A stretch of 64,000 bases of DNA from assembly GCA_039817385.1 (NCBI GenBank), contig JBCBVY010000002.1, positions 496,001-560,000 on the forward strand, read 5' to 3'. The position numbers and the translations under genes were made by a program. A model generated the notes under the pieces. It was not told the DNA's origin. It made no database searches and saw nothing but the letters and a program-made list of their open reading frames with translations. Below are positions 57,403 to 64,000 of the stretch, one piece after another (positions within the stretch are counted from its first letter, which is position 1; each line of letters starts with the position of its first letter). This DNA comes from JBCBCP01 sp039817385 (GTDB lineage: Bacteria; Pseudomonadota; Alphaproteobacteria; Rhodobacterales; Rhodobacteraceae).

Positions 57403-57463
57403 GGGCGGTTTTCTCCTCGTGGTTTCGACTCGCAACTGTGCGCGTCATTTTTTCTTTCCGCTG

Positions 57464-57490
57464 GTTTACCTAACTGGTGGTCGGGTAAAC
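57464..57490. promoter_or_regulatory. Inverted repeat upstream of etfBA
   Basis: GTTTACC (57464-57470) and GGTAAAC (57484-57490) are perfect 7-base arms with a 13-base spacer, 62 bases before the etfB start. It is a likely operator for a TetR- or MerR-type fatty-acid regulator, but none is adjacent. Confidence 0.5.
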
Positions 57491-57528
57491 AGGCTAAAAT
57501 CGTCATGTCAGGGGCGGGCGACGCCGCG

Positions 57529-58101
57529 TTAGCGGTTCGCTCCGGGGATCCACAACACGTCCGCCTTACCATCATCATTGGCAATGCGGGCCGCGACAAA
57601 GAACCAATCGCTCAGCCGGTTGAGGTATTTCACCGCCGCTGGGTTGATCGCTTCCATCGTCGCCAGCTCCACGCTGAGCCGTTCGGCGCGGCGCGCCACG
57701 GTCCGGCACACGTGCAGATGGGCAGCAAGCGCGGCGCCACCCGGCAGGATAAAGCTGCGCAGCGGCTCCAGCACATCGTTCATCGCGTCGATCTCTGTCT
57801 CCAGCCGGGCGACCTGCGCATCGGCCATGCGCAGGGGCGGGTATTCGGCCTCTGCGTCCTGCTCCATGTCGGGACGGCAAAGGTCCGCGCCCAGATCGAA
57901 CAGGTCGTTCTGGATACGGCTCAGCGCGGTATCCACTTCGCCCGTCGCTTCCAGACGCGCGACGCCGACAAAGGCGTTCAGCTCGTCGGACGTGCCGTAG
58001 GCAGTCACGCGCAACGCATGCTTGGCCACGCGCGCGCCGTTGCCCAGTGCCGTTTCCCCAGCATCGCCGGTCTTTGTGTAAATCTTGTTCAGGACAACCA
58101 T
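57529..58101 (-). CDS. pduO: PduO-type cob(I)alamin adenosyltransferase
   Basis: The product is 190 residues. The ATP-binding N-terminus KIYTKTGDAGETALGNGARV and the central YGTSDELNAFVGVARL are diagnostic; CRTVARRAERLSVEL and YLNRLSDWFFVAARIAN are the helical active-site face. It makes adenosylcobalamin, needed by ethylmalonyl- and methylmalonyl-CoA mutases. It follows the HIG1-type gene by 4 bases and precedes etfBA on the same strand. Confidence 0.94.
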   Translation of the reverse strand: MVVLNKIYTKTGDAGETALGNGARVAKHALRVTAYGTSDELNAFVGVARLEATGEVDTALSRIQNDLFDLGADLCRPDMEQDAEAEYPPLRMADAQVARLETEIDAMNDVLEPLRSFILPGGAALAAHLHVCRTVARRAERLSVELATMEAINPAAVKYLNRLSDWFFVAARIANDDGKADVLWIPGANR

Positions 58102-58105
58102 GCCC

Positions 58106-58312
58106 TCAGCTCCCGTTCGTGCGTAGCAGGAAAAAAATCAGGATCAGGACCACCGCGACGAACTGCGCGCCAATCCGGTAGCGCATCAGTTTGTTCGCGT
58201 TCTGGTGCGCCCATCCGCTGCCCTTTCCAAAGCCGGTGAGGCCAACCGCCAGTACGCCCAGCACAAGAAGGCAGGCGATGACAATCAGGATGAAAAGCGG
58301 ATCGTTGAACAT
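58106..58312 (-). CDS. HIG1-domain small membrane protein
   Basis: The product is 68 residues with two membrane helices (about 5-27 and 44-62). The loop QNANKLMRYRIGAQFVAVVL matches the HIG1 (hypoxia-induced gene) domain, whose mitochondrial members tune respiratory complexes. ATG 58312 starts at MFNDPLFILIVIAC. It is 4 bases before pduO, so the two are probably co-transcribed. Confidence 0.75.
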   Translation of the reverse strand: MFNDPLFILIVIACLLVLGVLAVGLTGFGKGSGWAHQNANKLMRYRIGAQFVAVVLILIFFLLRTNGS

Positions 58313-58372
58313 GGTTTTCCCTTCGTTGACCATTTGATGTAGCGGACGCAGGCGGGAAAGCGAACCCGAAAT

Positions 58373-59203
58373 TCAGGCGCCTTTGGCCAGAACCCAATCG
58401 AGCGCGCGGCTGGGCAGCGCGCGGCGCAGCGCGGCCATGATGTAGGTGGCCGTTGTCACGAAATAGCGCGGACGGGGGCGCGGAGATTCGAGCGCGTGGA
58501 CCAGTTTGCGCACGACCGCTTCGGGCGGCAGTTCAAACATGTCGGGGCCGCGCGCCTCGTACAGGCGCTTGCGCAGACGCGCCTCGTACTGCGCTTTGCG
58601 GGGGGACGCCTTCCAGTCGATCCAGCGTTCGAAATGGGCGATGGAGTTTTCGCGAATCTTCGCCGTGATCGGCCCAGGCTGGATCGTCACGATGTGGATC
58701 GGCGTGTCGCGCATCTCAATCCTCAGCGTATCGGTCAGCCCTTCCAGCGCGTGTTTGGAGGCGTTGTAGGCCCCGCGCCACGGCATCGTGACAAAGCCCA
58801 GCACCGATGAGCATTGCACGATCCGCCCATGCCCCTGCGCCCGCATCACCGGGATCACGGCGCGGGTCAGGCTGTGCCAGCCAAAGAAGTTCGCCTCAAA
58901 GACGGAGCGCAGCGCATCCGTAGGCAGGTCTTCAACCGCACCGGGGCAAGCGAACGCGCCGTTGTTATAAAGCGCATGCAGCGTGCCGCCCGTGGCCTCC
59001 AGAACCTCCGCTACGCCTGCCTCGATGCTGGCCGCGTCCTGGTAGTCGATCCGCGGGGCCTCAAACCCTTCGGCGGCAAGGCGTGCGCAGTCTTCGGCTT
59101 TTCGGCAGCTGGCAAAGACGCGCCAGCCGCGCGCGCGCAGCCCGTGTGCCGCGGCGTAGCCAATGCCCGAAGATGTGCCAGTGATGAGAACCGATTTTTC
59201 CAT
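58373..59203 (-). CDS. Short-chain dehydrogenase/reductase
   Basis: The product is 276 residues. The cofactor motif is ITGTSSGIGYAAAHGLRARG (TGxxxGIG, about 7-14). LYNNGA is the NNAG-like motif and YNASKHALEGL the catalytic YxxxK. The C-terminal tail ends in a hydrophobic helix (RYFVTTATYIMAALRRAL) of possible membrane attachment. It is similar to Escherichia coli YbbO-like or retinol-type SDRs; substrate unknown. Confidence 0.88.
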   Translation of the reverse strand: MEKSVLITGTSSGIGYAAAHGLRARGWRVFASCRKAEDCARLAAEGFEAPRIDYQDAASIEAGVAEVLEATGGTLHALYNNGAFACPGAVEDLPTDALRSVFEANFFGWHSLTRAVIPVMRAQGHGRIVQCSSVLGFVTMPWRGAYNASKHALEGLTDTLRIEMRDTPIHIVTIQPGPITAKIRENSIAHFERWIDWKASPRKAQYEARLRKRLYEARGPDMFELPPEAVVRKLVHALESPRPRPRYFVTTATYIMAALRRALPSRALDWVLAKGA

Positions 59204-59241
59204 GTGCCCTGAATGCGAACCAAACGGCTCGCGTGCAAGGC

Positions 59242-59898
59242 TTAGCCCGCGTCTGAAAGCAGGAAATCCGCCATCCAGCCCACCGGGCCGCCATCGACCG
59301 GGCGCATCATGACCCAGCCTTCACCCGGGTCATCGAGGATGACGACCGCTTCGCCGCGCGTCAGACGGTTGACCACCGAAAAATTCGTGCCCGGCCCGCC
59401 GCGCACATTCACCCGGTTGCCCGTCACCTCGCGCACGTCGCGAGTGCGGCCTTGGACCGTGTTGTCTGGCGTACCGCTGCCCAGATCAACGGGCGTGATG
59501 GTCACGCCTTCACCGTTTGATGGTGCGACCACGGACATCAGGCTGGGCAGGGATACGCGCGGGTTCTCAATCGCCCCGGTTGCATCATCGGCCGAGGCAG
59601 AGGCGGTGACGATCTGCGCCTCGGGTTGCGCAGGCCGCTGGCGGGCGGGCACCGTTTCAAGCGTTTTTTCAGGGGCGACCATCTCGGTCAGGGGCGTGAG
59701 GTTGAGCGCGACGCGCGAGACCTCGCCGTCGGCGGTGTCGACCGCGGCGCGGCGCGCAGGTTCTTGCGCCGGCATTTCCTCAACGTCAATGCGCGACAGG
59801 CGCAGCGCTTCGCCGTCAAACTCTTCGCCCCCCGACATTTCGTAGAAGGCGGCGAAAAGCACACCAAAACTGATCATGATCAAGCCGAAACGCAACAT
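59242..59898 (-). CDS. SH3-domain protein with an N-terminal membrane anchor
   Basis: The product is 218 residues. A membrane anchor or signal (about 3-20) precedes a long low-complexity region rich in Ala/Glu/Thr (about 25-150). The C-terminal bacterial SH3 domain (about 155-215) has the typical NRVNVRGGPGTNFSVVNRLT and GWVMMRPVDGGPVGW. Such proteins bind cell-wall peptides in the periplasm. Divergent from parC. Confidence 0.82.
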   Translation of the reverse strand: MLRFGLIMISFGVLFAAFYEMSGGEEFDGEALRLSRIDVEEMPAQEPARRAAVDTADGEVSRVALNLTPLTEMVAPEKTLETVPARQRPAQPEAQIVTASASADDATGAIENPRVSLPSLMSVVAPSNGEGVTITPVDLGSGTPDNTVQGRTRDVREVTGNRVNVRGGPGTNFSVVNRLTRGEAVVILDDPGEGWVMMRPVDGGPVGWMADFLLSDAG

Positions 59899-59943
59899 TG
59901 CCTAGCCCCCACTAAATACGCCACCCGGGCGATGGCACACCGC

Positions 59944-59993
59944 CCTTTCCCGGCCTGTTAACAAATTTTATTGATTCTCTGCACCGGGAAAGG
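59944..59993. promoter_or_regulatory. Inverted repeat in the SH3-protein / parC divergent region
   Basis: CCTTTCCCGG (59944-59953) and CCGGGAAAGG (59984-59993) are perfect 10-base inverted arms around a 30-base core that is very A/T-rich (TTAACAAATTTTATTG). The element sits in the 221-base gap 59899-60119 at the position expected for promoters of both genes. Candidate operator. Confidence 0.5.
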
Positions 59994-60119
59994 AACAAAT
60001 ATTTCCCCGGCAGCGCTTTTGCCTGGATCATGCGCCGCGTCACCTGCCCACGCCTTTGCAAATGACAGATCTGCTTGCTTTGCCTTGCGGGGCCTGAGCG
60101 GCACCCTTACACAGCATCT

Positions 60120-62414
60120 ATGGCCGATACCGACGACAGCCCCAACATGGACCTTTCCGAACCCCTGCGCCGCGCACTTGGGGACCGGTACCTGACCTAT
60201 GCGCTGTCCACGATTATGCACCGCGCACTGCCCGATGCGCGTGACGGGCTGAAGCCGGTCCACCGGCGCATCCTCTACGCAATGCACCGGCTGCGGCTGG
60301 CCTCAAACGGGAAGTTCCTGAAATCGGCCAAGATTTCCGGCGACACGATGGGCGATTTTCACCCGCACGGGGACGCGGCCATCTATGACGCGATGGCCCG
60401 CCTCGCTCAGGATTTCAACGTGCGCTACCCGCTTGTCGACGGGCAGGGGAACTTTGGCAATATTGACGGGGATAACCCCGCGGCCAGTCGCTACACCGAA
60501 GCGCGCATGACCTTCGTGGCCGAGGCGCTGCTGAATGGCCTTGATGAGGACGCGGTCGATTTCCGGGATAACTATGACGGGCGCCTGACCGAACCGGCGG
60601 TCCTGCCCGCGGAGTTTCCGAACCTGCTGGCCAACGGTGCCTCTGGTATCGCGGTCGGCATGGCGACAAACATTCCGCCGCATAATATCGCCGAACTGGT
60701 CGATGCGTGCCTGCACCTGATTCGAACGCCCGACGCGCGGGATGATACGCTGTTGAATTATGTGCCCGGCCCCGACTTCCCAACCGGCGGCGTGATCGTT
60801 GAGCCGCCCGAGGCCATCGCGACCGCCTACCGCACGGGCAAAGGCGGGTTCCGCCTGCGCTGCCGGTACGAGGTCGAAGACCTGGGCCGCGGCCAATGGC
60901 AGGTCGTGGTTACGGAAATCCCCTACCAGGTGCAGAAATCCAAGCTGATCGAGAAGCTGGCCGAGGTCATCCAGACCAAGAAGGTGCCGCTGCTGGCCGA
61001 TGTGCGGGACGAGAGTGCCGACGACATCCGCGTCGTGCTTGAGCCGCGATCCAAGAACGTGGACCCCGATGTGCTGATGGGGATGCTTTACCGTAACTCC
61101 GACCTGGAGGTCCGGTTTTCGCTCAACATGAACGTGCTGATCGATGGCGTGACACCCAAGGTCTGCTCGATGAAGGAAGTGCTGCGCGCCTTCCTCGACT
61201 TCCGCCGCGAGGTGCTAATCCGCCGGTCAAAGCACCGGATGGAAAAAATCGATCACCGGCTTGAGGTGCTCGAAGGCTTCATCGTCGCCTTCCTCAATCT
61301 CGACCGGGTGATCGATATTATCCGCTATGATGAAGACCCAAAGGCCGCGCTGATGCGCGAGGATTGGGGCAAGGACCACGCGCGGGCGATGGACGAGGCG
61401 GATTATGTGCCCCCCGCGCCCGGTGAGGGCGAGCTGTCTGAGGTGCAGGTCGACGCGATCCTGAACATGCGCCTGCGCTCCCTGCGCCGCCTTGAGGAGA
61501 TGGAGCTGCTGCGCGAGCGTGATGCGCTGATGGAAGAGCGCGCGGGGCTTGAAGATTTGCTCGACAGCGAAGCGCTGCAATGGGAGCGCATCGCGGGGCA
61601 GCTCAAAGAGGTCAAGAAGACCTTTGGCAAGGACTTTGAGGCCGGCGCGCGCCGCACGATCTTTGCCGAAGCTGGGGAAATCGAAGACGTCCCGCTGGAG
61701 GCGATGATCGACCGCGAACCGATCACCGTTGTCTGTTCCCAGATGGGCTGGATCCGCGCGATGACCGGCCATATCGACCTGACCCGAGAGCTGAAGTTCA
61801 AGGATGGCGACGGCCCGCGCTTTATCTTCCATGCGGAGACGACGGACCGGCTGCTGATCTTTGGCTCGAACGGGCGGTTCTACACTGTCTCTGCGGCGAG
61901 TCTGCCCGGCGGGCGCGGCATGGGCGAGCCGCTGCGCCTGATGGTCGACCTGCCAAACGAGGTGCAGATCGTCAGCCTGTTCATACACCGTGCGGGGCGC
62001 AAGCTGCTGGTCGCGTCCTCTGCGGGGGACGGGTTTGTCGTGCCAGAGGATGACGTGGTGGCGCAGACTCGCGCAGGCAAACAAGTGCTGAACGTGCGCG
62101 CGCCCAGCACGGCGCTGATCTGCAAACCGGTGGTCGGGGACAGCGTCGCCGTGGTGGGTGAGAACCGCAAGGTGCTGGTCTTCCCCCTCGAAGAGCTGCC
62201 GGAGATGGGCCGGGGCAAGGGCGTGCGGCTGCAGCGCTACAAGGATGGCGGGCTGTCGGACGCGGCGACCTTTACGCTGGCCAACGGCCTCAGTTGGCTG
62301 GACCCCGCGGGCCGGACCCGGACGCAAACCGATCTGGCCGAGTGGCAAGCCAAACGCGCGAGCGCGGGCCGCATGGCACCGCGCGGATTTCCACGCGACA
62401 ACAGATTCAACTGA
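60120..62414 (+). CDS. parC: DNA topoisomerase IV subunit A
   Basis: The product is 764 residues. The catalytic Tyr125 is in AASRYTEARM. The N-terminal winged domain (MDLSEPLRRALGDRYLTYAL, DARDGLKPVHRRILYAM) and the GDTMGDFHPHGDAAIYDAM block are typical. The C-terminal beta-pinwheel is short (MGRGKGVRLQRYKDGG box). It unlinks daughter chromosomes with ParE of topoisomerase IV. ATG 60120 was chosen because the canonical start follows; the frame also opens at 60075 without a ribosome site. Confidence 0.96.
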   Translation: MADTDDSPNMDLSEPLRRALGDRYLTYALSTIMHRALPDARDGLKPVHRRILYAMHRLRLASNGKFLKSAKISGDTMGDFHPHGDAAIYDAMARLAQDFNVRYPLVDGQGNFGNIDGDNPAASRYTEARMTFVAEALLNGLDEDAVDFRDNYDGRLTEPAVLPAEFPNLLANGASGIAVGMATNIPPHNIAELVDACLHLIRTPDARDDTLLNYVPGPDFPTGGVIVEPPEAIATAYRTGKGGFRLRCRYEVEDLGRGQWQVVVTEIPYQVQKSKLIEKLAEVIQTKKVPLLADVRDESADDIRVVLEPRSKNVDPDVLMGMLYRNSDLEVRFSLNMNVLIDGVTPKVCSMKEVLRAFLDFRREVLIRRSKHRMEKIDHRLEVLEGFIVAFLNLDRVIDIIRYDEDPKAALMREDWGKDHARAMDEADYVPPAPGEGELSEVQVDAILNMRLRSLRRLEEMELLRERDALMEERAGLEDLLDSEALQWERIAGQLKEVKKTFGKDFEAGARRTIFAEAGEIEDVPLEAMIDREPITVVCSQMGWIRAMTGHIDLTRELKFKDGDGPRFIFHAETTDRLLIFGSNGRFYTVSAASLPGGRGMGEPLRLMVDLPNEVQIVSLFIHRAGRKLLVASSAGDGFVVPEDDVVAQTRAGKQVLNVRAPSTALICKPVVGDSVAVVGENRKVLVFPLEELPEMGRGKGVRLQRYKDGGLSDAATFTLANGLSWLDPAGRTRTQTDLAEWQAKRASAGRMAPRGFPRDNRFN

Positions 62415-62473
62415 CGATATCGTGCATGCGGGGCGGTAAAGCAGGCCGCCCTTTCAGGCAAAGGCAAAGATTT

Positions 62474-63694
62474 ATGACACATCTTCACGGCCGTTATTTC
62501 GGCCAGTCCGGGCCGCTTTTCTGGCTCTACATCCGCACCGCGCTGCTCACGCTTGTGACCTTTGGGATTTACCGCTTCTGGGCCAAGACCCGCATCCGCA
62601 AATACATCTGGTCGGCGACAGCGGGGGGCGAGGACAGCTTTGAATATACGGGCACCGGGCTGGAGAAGTTCCTTGGTTTTTTGGTGGCCATCGTCATTCT
62701 GGCGATCTTTCTGGGCCTTCTGAACATGCTTTTGATGTTCGCGGGGCTGAACGTCATGGGGGCCTTTGACGGCACCGGCGATGAGCTTTTGCAGGTCATC
62801 GTGATCTACGCGAACCTTTTTACGCTGCTGCCCCTGATGCTTTTCGCGGCCTACCGCGCGCGGCGCTACAAGCTGGCGCGGACCCGCTGGCGCAGCCTGC
62901 GCTTTGGCATGGATAACGGCGCGTGGGGCTACGTGCTGCGGGCGCTGGGCTACTATCTGTTGGCGGTGTTGAGCCTTGGCATCCTGACCCCGCTCGCGAC
63001 CTTCAAGCTAGAAAAATACATGGTGGACCGCACCTGGTACGGCGACGCGCGCATGGCGCAGGGCGGCAAGTGGACGGCGCTTTATCCCGGCCTCAAACAT
63101 CTGGCGATTGCGCTGGTGACCCTGGTCGGTGGCTCCACCGCCGGGGTCATGATGGAGTCGCCCGCACTTGCGGGGATCGCCTTTACCGTGGGGTACATTT
63201 GGTTCCTCGTCGGTGCCGTCTACTATCGCATCTATGCGTTCAACTACATGATGCGGCACAAGGAACTGGACGGTGCGATCACCTTTGATGCACAGGCCGA
63301 AACGGGGCAGGTCATCAAGATCGTTCTGCTGGGCACGCTCGCCGTGATCGGTGCGTTTATCGTGGGCGCGCTGGTGCTGGCCCTGCTGCTGTCCGCGATC
63401 TTCGGCATCAACATGGGCGTGCTGGCGGGGCAGGGCAACGTTGACCCCGGCAACCTCGGGATGGCTTCCGTGATCCTCGGCAGTATTGTCACCGCCGTGG
63501 GATACATCGCTCTGATCCTCGTAGTCGGCGCGGTGAACCTCGTGATGATCACGCAGAAGGTCATCGCCCACGTGGTGAGTGCCGTGACGCTCGCCAACGC
63601 GCCGCACCTCGATCAGATCCAGCAGCGCGCGGCGGACACGGGCGCAGACGCCGAAGGCTTTGCCGATGCGCTCGACATCGGCGGCGCGATCTGA
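62474..63694 (+). CDS. DUF898 (YjgN-like) membrane protein
   Basis: The product is 406 residues with about nine to ten membrane helices. The hallmark blocks are FGQSGPLFWLYIRTALLTLVTFG, YRFWAKTRIRKYIW (about 37-50), YKLARTRWRSLRFG and YMVDRTWYGDARM. Function unknown; members are linked to small hydrophobic solutes. The stop is followed after one base by the GTG of the M48 peptidase gene, so the two are probably co-transcribed. Confidence 0.88.
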   Translation: MTHLHGRYFGQSGPLFWLYIRTALLTLVTFGIYRFWAKTRIRKYIWSATAGGEDSFEYTGTGLEKFLGFLVAIVILAIFLGLLNMLLMFAGLNVMGAFDGTGDELLQVIVIYANLFTLLPLMLFAAYRARRYKLARTRWRSLRFGMDNGAWGYVLRALGYYLLAVLSLGILTPLATFKLEKYMVDRTWYGDARMAQGGKWTALYPGLKHLAIALVTLVGGSTAGVMMESPALAGIAFTVGYIWFLVGAVYYRIYAFNYMMRHKELDGAITFDAQAETGQVIKIVLLGTLAVIGAFIVGALVLALLLSAIFGINMGVLAGQGNVDPGNLGMASVILGSIVTAVGYIALILVVGAVNLVMITQKVIAHVVSAVTLANAPHLDQIQQRAADTGADAEGFADALDIGGAI

Positions 63695-63695
63695 C

Positions 63696-64000
63696 GTGGG
63701 GCTGGAGGGCGCCACCGCGCGCTATTATGACGGAGCGCGTGGCCTGCGGCTTGACGTGGGCCTCTCCTGTGATGGCGCGGCGGGCGCGCTGATCCTGCAT
63801 CACCCGGACCTGCCGGACGGGGTGCAATACTGGCCGCTGGAGGCGATCCGCGCCCTGCGTGATCAGGCCCGTGCGGACCAGCTTGTTCTGACCCTCACGG
63901 ATATGGAGGCGGTGGATGCGGGGCTGATCACCACGGCCCGGCTTAGTGTGACCGACCCGCTTGCCATTGCCGAGCTAAAGCGCCGTGCGCCCAACCTGAA
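63696..64000 (+). CDS. M48-family metallopeptidase, N-terminal part (partial)
   Basis: The frame is open from GTG 63696 to the right edge. The visible 101 residues (GATARYYDGARGLRLDV, LPDGVQYWPLEAIRALRDQA, DQLVLTL) form the small N-terminal domain that precedes the membrane helix and the HExxH peptidase domain in M48 proteins of this order, usually found just after DUF898. The zinc motif is outside the window, so the call rests on the domain order and the N-terminal pattern. Confidence 0.6.
   Translation, partial: MGLEGATARYYDGARGLRLDVGLSCDGAAGALILHHPDLPDGVQYWPLEAIRALRDQARADQLVLTLTDMEAVDAGLITTARLSVTDPLAIAELKRRAPNL

Noticed and set aside
1..64000. rRNA, tRNA, CRISPR arrays, insertion sequences, integrase-att structures
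   Set aside because: A reading of all intergenic spaces on both strands found no tRNA cloverleaf, no repeat-spacer pattern and no transposase or integrase gene.

Overview
The window reads as a stretch of chromosome from a high-GC alphaproteobacterium of the order Rhodobacterales, probably the Roseobacter group. The evidence is the combination of an F0-only ATP synthase operon (atpI-B-E-b'-b), a methylsuccinyl-CoA dehydrogenase of the ethylmalonyl-CoA pathway, a ChvI/ChvG-HprK-RapZ-EIIA-HPr regulatory cluster beside pckA, CtrA-type TTAA-N7-TTAA sites, a tandem peptide deformylase cluster and many short overlapping gene junctions. No rRNA, tRNA, CRISPR array, insertion sequence or prophage block was recognised. 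Nearly all of the window is ordinary housekeeping chromosome. Accessory content is limited to a broken parDE module, an AT-rich regulator region near 44.7 kb and several families of short intergenic repeats.

Layout. 0-7 kb: a partial M15 peptidase, a small membrane protein, azoreductase with a divergent LysR-EamA pair, a transglutaminase-like protein, a GT61/ArsR pair, a DUF1127-like small protein and a second LysR. 7.3-9.9 kb: the F0 operon with a strong terminator and REP-like hairpins. 10-12.6 kb: a YdjM-like protein, a GntR regulator with a likely operator, and two lipoproteins. 12.7-16.4 kb: smc, then a roughly 30-residue membrane peptide gene between a near-ideal Shine-Dalgarno and a strong terminator. 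16.4-23.4 kb: MltB-like transglycosylase, cobC-cobD, a degenerate receiver-only protein behind a CtrA site, glutathionyl-hydroquinone reductase and a PatB/MalY-type lyase. 23.5-26.1 kb: three def paralogues plus fmt.

26.1-31.1 kb: a minus-strand block with a TRIC-type channel, rnhA, a methyltransferase, DUF3429, YdeI, LysE, ispH and a NYN/LabA protein. 31.3-40.6 kb: a long plus-strand housekeeping series, folK-rpoZ-rsh-DUF2062-pdxJ-(parD-parE')-acpS-lepB-rnc-era-DUF1491-recO. 40.6-46.5 kb: META and TetR proteins, mcd, TauE, an XRE regulator and an uncharacterised LysR-HTH plus unknown-protein pair. 46.5-53.8 kb: pckA divergent from chvI-chvG-hprK-rapZ-EIIA-HPr-acyltransferase. 53.8-60 kb: 3-hydroxybutyryl-CoA dehydrogenase, a DUF6473-like protein, etfBA, PduO-type cobalamin adenosyltransferase, HIG1, SDR and SH3 proteins. 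60.1-64 kb: parC, DUF898 and the start of an M48 peptidase.

How the genes connect. Mcd, EtfAB, 3-hydroxybutyryl-CoA dehydrogenase, PckA and the cobalamin genes (CobC, CobD, PduO) fit carbon metabolism through acetyl-CoA, crotonyl-CoA and ethylmalonyl-CoA, whose mutases need adenosylcobalamin. ChvGI, HprK, RapZ, EIIA and HPr form a signalling PTS: no sugar permease is present, which suggests control of carbon and envelope functions rather than sugar uptake. The strongest novelty candidates are the roughly 30-residue peptide after smc, the LysR-HTH/unknown pair at 44.85-46.5 kb, the catalytically degenerate third deformylase, and the repeat families that sit at gene borders.
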